This document shows positions 1 to 11,300 of a stretch of DNA of 32,583 bases, piece by piece. The stretch lies in contig JPHH03000115.1 of assembly GCA_000750105.3 (NCBI GenBank), forward strand, positions 1 through 32,583, given 5' to 3'. The DNA is from Tolypocladium sp. Sup5 PDA-1. Taxonomy: Eukaryota; Ascomycota; Sordariomycetes; Hypocreales; Ophiocordycipitaceae. Numbering within the stretch: the stretch's first letter is position 1; each line of letters begins with the position of its first letter. The position numbers were made by a program, and so were the translations under genes. The notes beneath the pieces were generated by a model. That model did no database searches and was not told the origin of the DNA. It saw nothing but the letters and a program-made list of their open reading frames with translations.

Positions 1-39
1 CCCCCCCCCCGCCGGGGGGGGGGGGGGGGGGGGGGGGGG
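1..39. other. C/G homopolymer at window edge
   Basis: Ten C residues, GCC, then 26 consecutive G residues. Nothing biological is evident. It resembles an assembly or sequencing artefact at a contig edge, although a true G-run cannot be excluded. The sequence becomes ordinary from position 40. Confidence 0.7.
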
Positions 40-162
40 TCGCTTATCTAGGAGTCGTACGCGTCTCTGCACAGCTCGACTAGCTGCGGAGACCGGTACA
101 CCTCCTGCAGGTTTGGATGTCAGCCGCAAGAACAAGGACTATTTCCTGGATCCGGAGGGCAT

Positions 163-594
163 GATGCCGAGAACAGTTGAAGGACTGGGTGGAGTGAACC
201 TGGCGCTTCCTTTGGCAACGTGCCAGCTTGGACCGGGTGTCCTGAGCGGCCGAGTTGCCAGAGGAGGCAAAGAAAAGTCGCAGGAGACGGCATATTCGCC
301 AGCGACGTGAAGAACGCTGTTAGTGTTCAAGACAAGAATCAGTGGAAGTCGCCTATGAGTGTCGTTGATGCTGAGACGCATCCACGCCGGCAGTAATCCA
401 AAACCTGGCTGTCCACCATCGCCCAGAGATATAGTTGGACTCAGGTAGTTCACTCCGGTGTGCGTAAGTCAGTGATAATAACCAGTGATGATGTTAGCAT
501 CAGAATCGGGCGCAACTGCCAACTTTTCCCGGCCTACGTTGCCGGCCTATCATCCACGTTGATATGACGGACGCTGCACAAAGTGCAATACCTT
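163..594. repeat. Diverged tandem duplication, copy 1
   Basis: This stretch aligns collinearly with 604-1010 at an offset of about 441 bp. Shared blocks include the GAGAACAnTTGAAGGACTGGG start, the AAGACAAGAATCAG block, the GTGCGTAAGTCAG block and the TGACGGA...GTGCAA end. Neither copy keeps a convincing open frame and no protein family was recognised, so the original content (gene fragment or non-coding repeat) is unknown. Confidence 0.75.
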
Positions 595-603
595 CAGGGT
601 TTC

Positions 604-1010
604 GATGTCGAGAACATTTGAAGGACTGGGAGAAGATAAGCTGGGGTTTTCTTTAGCGACATTCAGTATACCTGGTGTCTTGAGCAGCTGAGCTGCTACG
701 GGAAGCAAGAGAAGTCAAGCCGACTTGTTCCCTAGCAACATGAAGAACGCTAAGAGCTTTCAAGACAAGAATCAGCGGAAGTGGCATTGTATGAGGGGCG
801 TGAAGGTGCGCATCTACGCCCAGCAGCAATCCAGATGGCTTTCCATCATCACCCGGAGCAGTGGTTGGACTCGGGCAGTTCACTCCTGCGTGCGTAAGTC
901 AGCTACAATGTTCGATGTTAATCAGCATCGGTGTAATGGCCAACTTCACTCTGCCTGCCTTGTCGGCATATCCTCCAGACATGACGGATCTAGCATACAG
1001 TGCAACACGT
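604..1010. repeat. Diverged tandem duplication, copy 2
   Basis: Second copy of the unit at 163-594, differing by many substitutions and small indels. A short plus-strand ORF (725-1054) lies in it, but the equivalent frame is not kept in copy 1, which argues against a conserved coding function. From here to about 2690 I see no supported gene, only short unconserved ORFs on both strands. Confidence 0.75.
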
Positions 1011-2697
1011 CAATGAAGGCGGAATTTGAGAAGGACCGGCCAACTGGGAATTAGCAATGCCCCAAGGTCTACAGAGTCCGCAGCAGTCACTCATTGACGG
1101 AGCTATTTGACGAGTATTTAACATTCTTCAGGGAGTCAACCGTACGTACAGGACTTGCTGTCGGCAGTGAGGATGAGGATGATAAGTGAAGAAAGTGGGA
1201 ATACTCTGGGGGAGATCTACGCTTTTTATAGACAATTCTGCTGGTCGGAGGTTGTGGCAACCCAACCTGAAACGTGGGTCTGATTGGCTAAAAGAATCCG
1301 TTACGTCACCCTTAGGTTGCGTTGGCACAACCGAGTTCCCTTGTTACCGTGCTCATCTGGACTCCAAAACCTCTCGAGCGACTCCCGCGCTTCGCGTAAT
1401 GTCCTCTCCTATAAAGTAACTTTAAGTGAAAGATACCGCATATCGAAAGCAGACAAGTAGGAGGGGTTGGGTTTACGTCGCCGCGAGGCTAGTCAAAATG
1501 CCTCGAGCGGGCATGCATAGATTTCACCTGGAGCTCACCTTTCTGCATGTGCGAGCAGGTCACAATTGTGCAGCTGTCGTATCGAACACATAAACGGCGG
1601 CGAGGGCCCAGGACACACCTGCAAGGTGGCGTATCCAGAGGGACCTGCCACGGTTCCGACAGCCCCAGAAGTCATTAGTAGTTTGCTTGTCACATGCATC
1701 GACTGGTGCCTTGCATCTCATCAATCGATCGGCAATGGCGAGCGGGGTCCTTGACCAATCTGGCGAGGGAGCACGCCCCATCCACTACAAGCTTCACGCC
1801 GCGGCGGCATCAGCCGACACCCATACCCCCATCCAAGCTTGCCGCACAGACCTGTTCTTTCCCATAACCAGCTCGCTTGTAAGATGAAGGGTACTGCAAC
1901 CAGGATGTCTCGTCCAGATGTCTGCCGGTGCTCAAGTTGAAGTGTTGAAAGACAATGGGGAAAAGAAGCGTGAGAAGGCAGACGTCATGCCGCACGAGCA
2001 ACGGGCGAGGCATCAACTGGGAGCCGGGGGTAACCAGAGCTATGGCGTGCCTTGCATCCATATGCAAGGTTGGGGGTTGGCAAGAGCGGGGCGGGAATTT
2101 AATCCTAGATGAGCGCCAGCGGGGTCCACATGCGAGGGTTGTTCCCGGCGTCACCGTTCACAGCAGCTGGGTTTGAATTGAGCCCTTCCCTGATTCTCAG
2201 AGCCTTGTACAGTACCTCTCGAGCTGTCAGCAATGATTCTTAAAGCATATTTCCTTACCGTTTGCCCTGATGTAACGGCGACGAAGGGGTAGCGACCGGA
2301 GGAGCAATGCCAAAAGTGACGGGAAAGAGGGACGGCGGAAGGTGGAGAAAGTGGGAGGGGCAGCGAAAATGAGTCACCAGCTGTGTCCACTTCCAAGGGC
2401 AATCCACGCTTCCCAAGCCAACCGATGTCATGAAACACGAGACAGCCTCGCCTTTGCCAGCGCCACCTACTCGTCCGGCCCGCTGCTATTGTCATCCGAC
2501 CTGCTGTCCTCTCCACCAGCTCATGTCACTTAAGAACCGTACGGCAGCCGCCCAACGGAGGACTGTCGTCGCTCTGCAGTCCAGCGCTCAAGGGTGCCGT
2601 GTTGGTCGTGGCCATGGACTCTGCCATTCGCCGGCTTGTTTGCGCTCACACCCCCGGCCGTCCTCTCTGGCCATTCCCTTCTTAAGCCTGCGTTGTT
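1011..2697. other. Gene-less stretch
   Basis: Mixed-composition DNA with no ORF over about 130 codons, no recognised protein motif and no tRNA-like fold that I could see. A TATAAAG at about 1410 could be a core promoter, but no gene follows it. It may be decayed intergenic DNA upstream of the gene at 2842. Confidence 0.5.
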
Positions 2698-2746
2698 CCT
2701 CGTTCCTTTTGCCCTCGTCTTCTCCTTCTTTCTTTCTTTCCCCTCG
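2698..2746 (+). promoter_or_regulatory. Pyrimidine-rich promoter tract
   Basis: A CT-rich run (TTCTCC followed by several TTTC units) lies about 100-145 bp upstream of the ATG at 2842. CT tracts at this distance are common near transcription start sites of filamentous fungi. No TATA box is evident between it and the start codon. The assignment rests on position and composition only. Confidence 0.4.
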
Positions 2747-2841
2747 TATCTGTGCAGATTCAGTCTGGACTGACACTGTAACCCTTGTAAACTGCCAGAG
2801 ATTTTTTTGCGACGATTGAGTTCTTTTCCTGCTTTCCGCCC

Positions 2842-4489
2842 ATGCCTTCGAAACGCAAAGCTGAAGATGAAGAACTCGCCCGATCAAGGCTTCTTGACGT
2901 ATGCCTGTCGCTACATGAATTTACCCGCCACGCTAACGATACTGCAGTTACTCCTGACACTAGATCGCGCCATCACGTCCCGTCGCACTGAGGTCACAAA
3001 GCTCCTCGCGTGTAATCCTAGCCTCGTGTCCAACATCCGTTCGATCCTTCCCGCCCAAGTCTATGATGGCCCAGCTACACCAGCAGATACCCCTTCGCCG
3101 GCTACACCTCACGTTAACGATCGCTTGGCTGGTACAGACCAAAAGGCAGGCTCTGGGGCTGGCACCCAGACGGTACACGCTGTTTCTAGATATAGGCCAA
3201 TCCTACCTCGCCCTTCTCAACCTCGGTGCCAATCGCCTTCCCCTCCCGTGAGCGCCGACAAATACATAAGCGCCTTTGGCGATACTCCGGAAAAAGAAGA
3301 GCCTGCAAACAAAAAGAGAAAACGTACTAAAGCCATTCAATCCCAAGCAGCCAAAGCTGCTTTCAATTCAGCCGTCAACGAACTCTGCTCGCCGAAGACT
3401 ATGATGAAACTTCGACAAAACCTCACCGCCGTGAGAAGTCATGTGCCTGAACACCCATGGAAGCCGATACAACCGATTCAAGAACCCGAACAAGCGACCG
3501 AACAAGACATCGTTAACCACGTCAAAACCTTTCTATGCTACTTTGAAAAGAGGACTACCGATACACAGTTCGCAACATTTAAAAATAGGTATCAACGTTC
3601 AGTGACTGCCGAGATTTTTTACGAGTATGACAAGGCGAAGAAGCGACGGACTGGACCTCTTGGACCTCTGTTTGCCAGAGCTGTGCTTCCTGACTGGGCT
3701 CGGCATCGGACGGAAAAAAAAGTCAAGACCAGGTGGAAAGACGAAATGAGACAAAACAAAGTTTGGTATCAACTGGTGGAAGAGTTTGGATGTGCCATTT
3801 TGGAGATTCTGTCCGATCAACTGACAGGTGAAAAGTGGGTCTGAACTATGTTCAGGCTCCTGGTTTCTCTGTTTCTAACAATTGGTGATAGCGCCCGGAC
3901 ACTCTACAAATCAGACCTCCCGAAGGTCATATCGGATATTCACACCAAGCACCCGTCTTTGAAAGAGGATCTCAAAATTCTGTCGGACATGCTTATGTAC
4001 TTCGTGGTGAATGGGAGGTTGCCGCAAGATATGCTCTGGCTGGAAACTCTGAGCGAAGATGATGTACTCACCAGGAGCCGTGAGCAGTTCCGCGAACTAC
4101 TCAGCTACTGCAACGTTTCTCGGGCGCCTTCCAATGACAACGGTGCAGTCATGGGACCGCAAGTCAATTCACTGCAGTTCAGCCAACCGCAGAGACTCGA
4201 GCCCAAAGAAACAAACAACATCGACGTACCAGGAACGGACGGGCCTCCCATGACTGTGGATCCAAGGGTGCTTCTGCTAACCGGCGAAGCGGTACCAGCT
4301 CGTGGTATACATACATTGGCGGACACAACGGTTCAGAAACCGCAGACCACTTATCTTCCAACTGCTGAACAGGGCATCGGCTCTGATGCAGCGAACTTAG
4401 CTGTGCAGACGTCTCAAGACATGCCATTTTTGGAGTCTGACTTGTGCCTGGGGGGTTATCAAACCCTCGCTATGTTCCCGACACAGTAA
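2842..4489 (+). CDS. Putative nuclear protein of unknown family, 513 aa, three exons
   Basis: Exons 2842-2898, 2948-3834 and 3892-4489 join in frame. Intron 1 (49 bp) has a GTATGC donor, a GCTAAC branch and a CAG acceptor. Intron 2 (57 bp) has GTGGGT, TCTAAC and TAG. The ATG follows a CT-rich leader and opens a basic, acidic-mixed N-terminus (MPSKRKAEDEELARSRLLD). A basic cluster with KKRKR near residue 140 could be a nuclear localisation signal, preceded by a Pro/Ser/Thr-rich low-complexity stretch. The middle third is Lys/Arg-rich and predicted helical, with a conserved-looking WYQLVEEFG block before intron 2. No catalytic motif, membrane segment or signal peptide was recognised, so no function is assigned. 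It ends 110 bp before the left inverted repeat at 4599. The splice model is well supported by frame continuity; the function is unknown. Confidence 0.75.
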
Positions 4490-4598
4490 ATGCTTGTCAA
4501 GACATGACGGCGGGCGTTTTGTTTTGCAGTGATGCAAGCCATTGATCACCTCCAGTGTGGCCGATGGCAGCCAAAACCGGTAGGAGGGTCGATCTTCA

Positions 4599-4615
4599 GT
4601 TGGGTCAACCCAACC
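4599..4615 (+). repeat. 17-bp inverted repeat, left arm
   Basis: GTTGGGTCAACCCAACC. Its exact reverse complement occurs at 15745-15761. The motif is itself almost palindromic (7-bp arms GTTGGGT/ACCCAAC around CA), so orientation is carried mainly by the central CA and the final C. It may mark one edge of an 11.2-kb unit. Confidence 0.55.
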
Positions 4616-4818
4616 CAAAAAAGCGGGTACCAGAGTGCCAGCGGGCGGCCTCGTCAGCGTCACACTTACAGTATTGTATGTATAGAATAGATCACAAGAG
4701 CGCACCACGGCCATTATCGAAGTCATAGACCGTTTGACGTGATAAACGTGACTGTATGTATGTCCCAGAGGTGAGTTCCGGGGCAAGAGAGTTCCCAGGA
4801 CGAGCTTCTGTCCCGGCG

Positions 4819-5482
4819 GAGGTGCTGGGAAGACTTGAATGCTGGGAAGTTCGAGATGCTGGGAAGACTGAGATGCTGGGATGGATGAGGTGCAGGGATA
4901 ATTGAGATGCTGGGAAGTTCGAGATGCTGGGAAGACTGAGATGCTGGGATGGCTGAGGTGCTGGGATAATTGAGATGCTGGGAAGGTCGTATGCTGGGAT
5001 GGCGGAGATGCTGGGATCGTTGAGGTGCTGGGATGCGATGCCAGGATAGATGCGATGCCAGGATAGATGCGATGCCAGGATAGATGCGATGCCAGGATAG
5101 ATGCGATGCCAGGATAGACGTGATCCCGGGAAGGGTGCGATCCCGGGAAGGGTGCGGTCCCGGCATGCACGAGGTCCCGGGAAGGAGGCAATCCCAGGAC
5201 GGGCGCGATCCCGGGAAGGGTGCGGTCCCGGGGTGCACGAGGTCCCAGGAAAGGTGCGGTCCCGGTGTGCACGAGGTCCCGGGAAGGAGGCAATCCCGGG
5301 ATACATGCGGTCCCGGGAAAGGTGCTATCCCGGGATGCATGCGATCCTGGGAAGGTCAGGATGGATAGATGTGATCCCAGATATAATTCCAGCATGGATG
5401 GGGTCCCGGGAAGGGATGAGATCCCAGGATGGGATTCCAGGAAGGGTGCAATCCCGGGATCGATGCGGTCCCGGGACGTTAG
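4819..5482. repeat. 17-bp-unit minisatellite, about 39 units in three sub-blocks
   Basis: Tandem 17-mers fall in three variant blocks. 4819 to about 5034 is GATGCTGGGAAGnnnGA-like. About 5035-5118 holds five near-identical GATGCCAGGATAGATGC units. About 5119-5482 is GATCCCGGGAAGGGTGC-like, with some GTGCACGAGGTCCCG variants. The unit length is not a multiple of three and the units contain no stop codon, so several frames on both strands stay open through the array (a 517-codon minus-strand frame is the longest). I treat these frames as by-products and not as genes. Confidence 0.85.
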
Positions 5483-6419
5483 CTCGACCTCGCAAGCATG
5501 CTGGGATGGGCGAACTATTTCACCAATGGTCCTGGTTGACGCGTAACAGTTCTTATTCTGCTCTGGTAGATGCACACGAGTTCGAAATATATCATAGAAC
5601 ATATGGCCTAGGGCAACGTACATCCCAGGCGTTGTGTGCGAGTGTGAAGTGTACACTGGAGGACAAAGAGGACTGGGAGGCGTAACACACTGGTCCAGAA
5701 GACGTTCTGGGTAGTGGAACCTGGTGCGGGTGTCATGGTTTAAAATGCGTACTAGTATACGTCGCGTACCAGTACGTTGTGGATACTGGTGCGGCTGCAG
5801 TCCCAGATCATGTTGTGAACTGGTATGGGATTCGCCCCAGGCACCATGAACCAGAGCACATTGAGCACGGGGTCGTCCCTCCAGGTTCGCATTTTGAGCC
5901 AGGCTACCGGTACCAGGACGGGTATTGCGCTGGGATGAAGAGCCCAGCACACCAATTCAACCAGCGCGTGTGCTCTAGCACATTGGCGTTCCGTTCATAC
6001 TCACGAGGGATGACACCAGGACAGAGTGTACCCGGCCTAGCTCCCAATCGCAATCGAGGCCATTAAAGCATGGGCCTAAGGGGATGTCCACAGCGGACAA
6101 CTCAAACGCGCGCCATCATCATGTACCTACCAGCCTTAGGGAAGACCAGTACATGCGCGATAGCCCAGAGCTGTTCTAGCACCGGGCGTGGATGGGCATG
6201 AGCATGGCTGGGTCAGTGCTGCCAGCATATGTCTGGCCATAAATCTGGCCGTCCACCAGAGTGGCTGTCACCGCGGCGCTAGCCCAAATTTTGCGGTGGT
6301 ACATTTGGGCTGGCCATTTTCTGAGCCTGGCTCCTCAAACATGCTTTGAGCGCGTTACGTGTGATGGGGCAAACACAATTCGCTTGGCTCGGGAGTGGAT
6401 AGTAAATAGTCAGGCAGAG

Positions 6420-6467
6420 GAGGTTGCAGAAGAGGTTGCAGAGGAGGTTGCAGAGGAGGTTGCAGAG
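6420..6467. repeat. 12-bp tandem repeat, four units
   Basis: Four consecutive GAGGTTGCAGAR units, in phase with a short plus-strand ORF in which they read as a Glu-Val-Ala-Glu repeat. The ORF has no other support. Confidence 0.8.
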
Positions 6468-6865
6468 GAGGACAGTAAACGTCATCGAGGTAATTGAGTC
6501 TTTGTGAGCCAGCCAGTTTGTCCTAGCCACTGAGCAGCCTGGCTCCGATGTGTTAGCTCCATTGTGAACCAGCTTCAGCGTGCTAGACCATTGAGGAGCT
6601 ACGTACTGTGTGCCAGCATTAAAAATGCTTAGCACAATAGAGCTAAAACAAATGCAAGCTGGGAAGCAACATGGCTAAGACGTTTGTACTGGCTATAGGT
6701 GGCCAGCCTCTTGTGTGGCTGTCACAGTTGTACCAACCTGTATCTGTGCTGGGTTTGCCGAGTTAGCTTAGAAACTGGCTAGGAATTCTGAGCTAGCTCG
6801 AATTACGTGGCTAACGCGGCGCGATGCGCCAAACCGAAATCTGGCTGGCGCCTAAGTTATAGCCA

Positions 6866-6887
6866 CTCTAGTGGACAGCCACTAGAG
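6866..6887. repeat. Short perfect hairpin
   Basis: CTCTAGTGG, a 4-nt loop ACAG, then CCACTAGAG: 9-bp perfect arms. It lies in the motif-dense segment described at 5483-7456. No function can be assigned. Confidence 0.6.
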
Positions 6888-7456
6888 CATAGCCCTCCTG
6901 TAGAATGGTACATTGTAGCCAGCTCAACTGTCAGCTCGCTAAAAAAGGATCACTCAAGAGCCTGCCAACGATCACACATACGGCGACGGGTAGGTACCGT
7001 CTGTCGGCAACAACTCTCAGCAATTGTCGCCCTGCGTCCGCAGTCATGTGCTCACATCTACGTAGGCAGCGCTGCGGGTTCAGGATAGATTCATACTCGA
7101 GATGATGTACTTCAGGCGCTGTCTGATCACTCCAAACGGAAAATTGCCGTCGGCAGGGTAGGGTCCTCTTGCGCGCTGCGCTGGCGGTGACCCAGACGGC
7201 GCCAGGCCGCATGCGCAAGCACTGGAGGTGGCATACCTGGTGGCATGATGACAACAGATAAGGGTCACTTCACAGAGAACTCATGAACCTCTACTGCATA
7301 AAACAACACAGGACATACTGTGCGTACTCGTTATCTATACTAATTACGAAGAACTGCTGCTTGTGTCCTCCTTACGTCTCATTGAATGACTTGCCATACT
7401 CTCGGCCGTCACTCGAAGGGGCAAAGGGAAGCTCCTCTCCTGGCGTTACTGTTAGT

Positions 7457-7708
7457 TTAGGGTACCAGATGTTGCAAGGAACGGGATTCCCTAACAACAT
7501 CCTCGGGTGACAATGGCCAGGCTTTGTCGGTAGATCTAAACTCATACGTTTGCCCTTTACGACGTAGCAAAATGTAAACATCGGCATGATAATCTTGGTG
7601 TACTTCGGTTCCGCTCTTTACGAAGGTGCGCCATCTCTTTTTGAAGTTCTCACCGCTCCTGTCTCTTTTCTTCGGCTGGTCGCAATTATTAGCGGACATT
7701 TTTTTCAT
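7457..7708 (-). CDS. Small MADS-box (SRF-type)-like protein, 83 aa
   Basis: Single exon. Residues 18-57 follow the pattern of the N-terminal MADS domain: basic SGENFKKRWRTFVKSG (DNA-contacting helix in the family) and then the beta strand ADVYILLRRKGQTYEF, matching the family's conserved cDAeV..ii....kl.ef ending. Filamentous fungi carry families of such very short MADS-like proteins lacking the I, K and transactivation regions. The residues of the basic helix differ from canonical MADS factors, so DNA binding is not assured. Two in-frame starts are possible (residue 1 or Met4 at 7699). It is divergent from and about 680 bp upstream of the NLR gene, so the two could share a regulatory region. 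Expression and function are unknown. Confidence 0.6.
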   Translation of the reverse strand: MKKMSANNCDQPKKRDRSGENFKKRWRTFVKSGTEVHQDYHADVYILLRRKGQTYEFRSTDKAWPLSPEDVVRESRSLQHLVP

Positions 7709-8387
7709 GTCAAAAACAAATTTTCAAGGTTGAAAATTTTGAGTCGCAATCCAATGCAGGTTCGAGCAATTTTATACGCAGGTCGTGCCGTGGAAGCAGC
7801 TCCCGTGGAGGCTCCGGTTAGGCAAGAGAGCTCGGGCTGAGGAGTGGTAACCCAACCTGGATTCTGGCGATTCAAAAGCCCTACTGTAGCCATCCATCCA
7901 ATCCCATCCAACACCCGCTATTACCCGCGCTGCCAGTTCCCTGAAGCCCTGCCCCTCCCAATGGGTACAGGCGCCAACGGTAGTGTCGACACAACCCTCA
8001 TCAGCGGCGTTTGATTGGTGAGCATTTTTGGCAGGGACATCCCCAGGCTGGGGCGGGTTGGAGAACTATAAGACTGTAGATGGCATCGACTCGTCGTTCG
8101 CTAGCATCCTCATATTGCATCTTTTTTGCCGCTGCAGCAACTCCGTCTTAACCAGGGGTGATTGCCTGCTGCTCTGTCGAGTTGGCTCAACAATGGAAGT
8201 CTGGATGACCAACAGAGGATCACAGCCGCACGAGGCTGGCGGCTCGCGGGCGAATCACTTCATGACTTGGTCGTGATCCCCCTCTTTTCAATCGGACACG
8301 CGCCATGCTGCTCAACGACCAAAGTCACAGCGACGTGATCTTACCTCATCCTCACCAGAGTATCATCTCGAAACGCCCTGAGCCACG
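7709..8387. other. Intergenic, divergent promoter region
   Basis: Lies between the MADS-like gene (minus) and the NLR gene (plus). No conserved ORF. A pyrimidine-richer segment precedes the NLR start codon at 8388, and no clear TATA box was seen. Confidence 0.4.
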
Positions 8388-11300
8388 ATGCCTTCGAAGT
8401 TCTTTTCACGGCTTGCCCGGCGCCCAGCCAGTACTGGATCCGCCGAGCCCCAATCCTCTCAATCAGCCTCTCCGATCGCTTCGCTGCCTCAGGGTCTAGA
8501 GGTCGTCTTTGAAGGCGTAGAACCTATCGTCGAGTGAGTTGAGTTTTCCCGGCACCACAAGATCATAGTTTGATGTCGTCTAGCATCGTCGCCGTCCATG
8601 GCCTCAACGGCCACCGAGAAAAAACATGGACTGCTGCCAACGGTGTCCACTGGCTCCGCGATCTCCTCCCGAACGATTTACCCCGCGCCCGCATCCTCTG
8701 CTGGGGCTACGATGCCAATACACATGCTAGCTCTCGTGTGAGCTGTCATTACCTATACGATCATGCGCGGAATCTCGTTGCGGATCTTTGGAGGAAACGG
8801 AAGGTCACAAATGTGGACAATTCCCAGTCATGTCTGCCGGTGCTGTAGGGCGCTGACAACGTCTAGTCCACAGAGCGCCCGATCATCTTCGTGGCCCACA
8901 GCCTCGGTGGCATTATCGTTAAGAGCGTACGTGGCAAATGTCTGCCAGGTTTAGGCGATCGCTCACCGTGCTAGGCCCTCATCCATTCAGATGCATCTCG
9001 CTCAGGCGCATTGCACGAACATCGTTCAGTGAAGGTCTCGACGTATGGGATCATCTTCATGGGCACGCCCCACCAAGGCGGTAACGGCGTCCAGCTGGGG
9101 CGGCTGCTCACAAATGTTGCGTCTCTATTTGTCCCTGCTGATGACCGTATTCTCCAGCATCTACAGCGTGATTCGGAATGGCTGCAGCAGCAGCTGGGGC
9201 AATATGGTCCGATCAGCGGGGACTTCATCACGAAATTCGGCTTCGAGGAGTACGAAACGCCGACAGTACTTGGCCACAAGATCATGGTCTGCATATGGTT
9301 CCCAGTCTAGGCAAACCGCTAACTGGTAATAGGTGGTGCCGCGCGCATCAGCGGTTGTACCAGGCCAAGCAGACGCGGAGCCGATCGTCATCCACGCGGA
9401 CCATATCAACATGGTCAAGTTCCTATCGAAGGAAGACAACGGCTATAATACGGTATCAGAGCACCTGCAGATTATGGTGACGGATGCTGGTGACCATATT
9501 CGATCGCGGTGGGAGACGGAGGCAAGAGTCGACGAGGGTAGGCACTCATAAAGCCCTGACTTGTGGTTCTGCATGTCAATTAATCGCCCTGAACATGGCA
9601 TAGCACGAGGCAACAATGGATCAAGCATATTCAATCTGCCTTTCAGTCTCTCAGAGGTTGCGGCGTCGGTGACCCATTTCGTAGCCAGGAGAGAAGAGCT
9701 TGTGCAGATGCATGCGATCCTGGGAAAGACTGGGGAGCGCCGTACCGTCATCCTTCACGGCCTTGGCGGGATAGGCAAGACTCAATTGGCGATAGCCTAT
9801 ATGAAGCAACACCGTGCCGACTATTCCGCTACGCTCTGGCTGAATGCGAGAGATCAAGCCTTGCTTAAGCAGAGCTTTGCTCGAGCGGCCGGAAGGATAC
9901 TCCGCCAGTATCCGTCATTGGCTTATATTAAGAATGCGGTCGCTGATCGGGATCTTGATGAGATCGTGCAGGCAGTTAAGCGGTGGCTAGATGAACCGAA
10001 GAACGATCGTTGGCTCGTCATTTACGACAATTACGATAACCCCCGGCTGGGTGCCCGCGCCGACGAGGACAAAAGCATTGGAAATGTATTGGGAAGTGGA
10101 CTCGACGAAGGAGCCAGGGCCACAAGCCAGACAGACATTGCGGTATCTAAGGCTTTCGACATCCGCCCCTTCCTCTCCGATCACGATTGCGGGGCTATTA
10201 TTGTGACCACACGATCGTCTGTAGTCAAGATTGGCCAGCAAGTCCGGCTGAGGAAGCTGAGAGATGTCCACGACAGTCTCAAGATTCTAGCTTCCACGTC
10301 AAATCGACAAGATCTCAACAACGGTAATAGCACCCGCGAACACAAACTATGATAAAATATTAACATAAACCTCTAGACTGTGCGGCTGTCAAACTTGCAC
10401 GGCTGCTCGATGGGCTCCCTCTTGCCCTGTCGACGGCTGGCGCTTACCTTGATCAGGTTTCGACGTCATGGGCTGAGTATCTCGAGCTGTATCAAAAATC
10501 GTGGCTGCGACTGCAGAAGGAGAGCCCGCAGTTGTTGTCGTACGAGTATGCCCTGTACTCAACCTGGGACATTTCGTACTCACACGTCCAGCGACAGAAT
10601 CCGGCCTCAGCAGTGCTGCTTCAGCTCTGGGCGTATTTTGATAACGAGGACTTGTGGTACGAATTACTGCGGGACGGCGAATTGCGAACCTCAGGGGTTC
10701 TACAGGGCCTGACATTGGACAGAATTGGCTTTGACCAGACTATGCGAGTGCTTTGCAACCATGGGCTTGTTGAGCCAGATCTGCAGACGAGAGAACGCGG
10801 GGCGGAGTCACAAGGATACAGCATACACGGATGCGTGCATTCGTGGATAAGGCATGCTTTGACTCAAGAAGTCGACGTGAAGATGGAGCGGTTTGCAATG
10901 AGATGTGTGGCCGAGCACGTACCGCAGAAGAGTGAGCCTGAATATTGGCGGGTGCAGCGGCGACTTCTCCTACATGCGGATAAATGCTTGGAAATAATGA
11001 CTAAGGGTACGGAGCTGCAAGAAGGGGACGAATGGATTCCCGGATCCCTGGGCAATCTCTACCTGGACCAAAGCCGGCTTGGCGACGCGGAGGCGATGTA
11101 CGAGCGGGCTCTTCAGGGCTACGAGAAGGCATGGGGACCGGAACACACGTCGACGCTGGATACAGTCAACAATCTGGGTCTTCTCTATGCAGATCAAGGC
11201 CGGCTTAGCGACGCGGAAGCAATGTACGAGCGGGCTCTTCAGGGCTACGAGAAGGCATGGGGACCGGAACACACGTCGACGCTGAATACAGTCAACAATC

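Larger units (their letters stand above)
5483..7456. other. Gene-less stretch rich in TGGC/GCCA motifs
   Basis: No ORF with recognisable family features. From about 6180 to 6900 the DNA is unusually dense in short TGGCTAG, AGCTGGC and GGCCA words in both orientations. Several short inverted repeats occur, for example AGCCCAAAT/ATTTGGGCT near 6280-6315. A CAGTGCTGCCAGCATATG sequence at 6214 resembles a hAT-type terminal repeat start, but no matching partner with an 8-bp duplication was found. Confidence 0.4.

Noticed and set aside
4819..5482. CRISPR-like array
   Set aside because: Units are contiguous 17-mers without unique spacers, in a eukaryotic genome. It is a minisatellite.
4397..5950. 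517-codon minus-strand ORF (and overlapping long frames on both strands)
   Set aside because: It is kept open by the stop-free 17-bp minisatellite, shares no motif with known proteins, and equivalent frames are open in parallel. It also overlaps the end of the better supported gene at 2842-4489.
8570..8848. Separate short genes for each NLR 5' fragment
   Set aside because: The fragments join in frame through five canonical short introns into one esterase domain, with motifs in the expected order.
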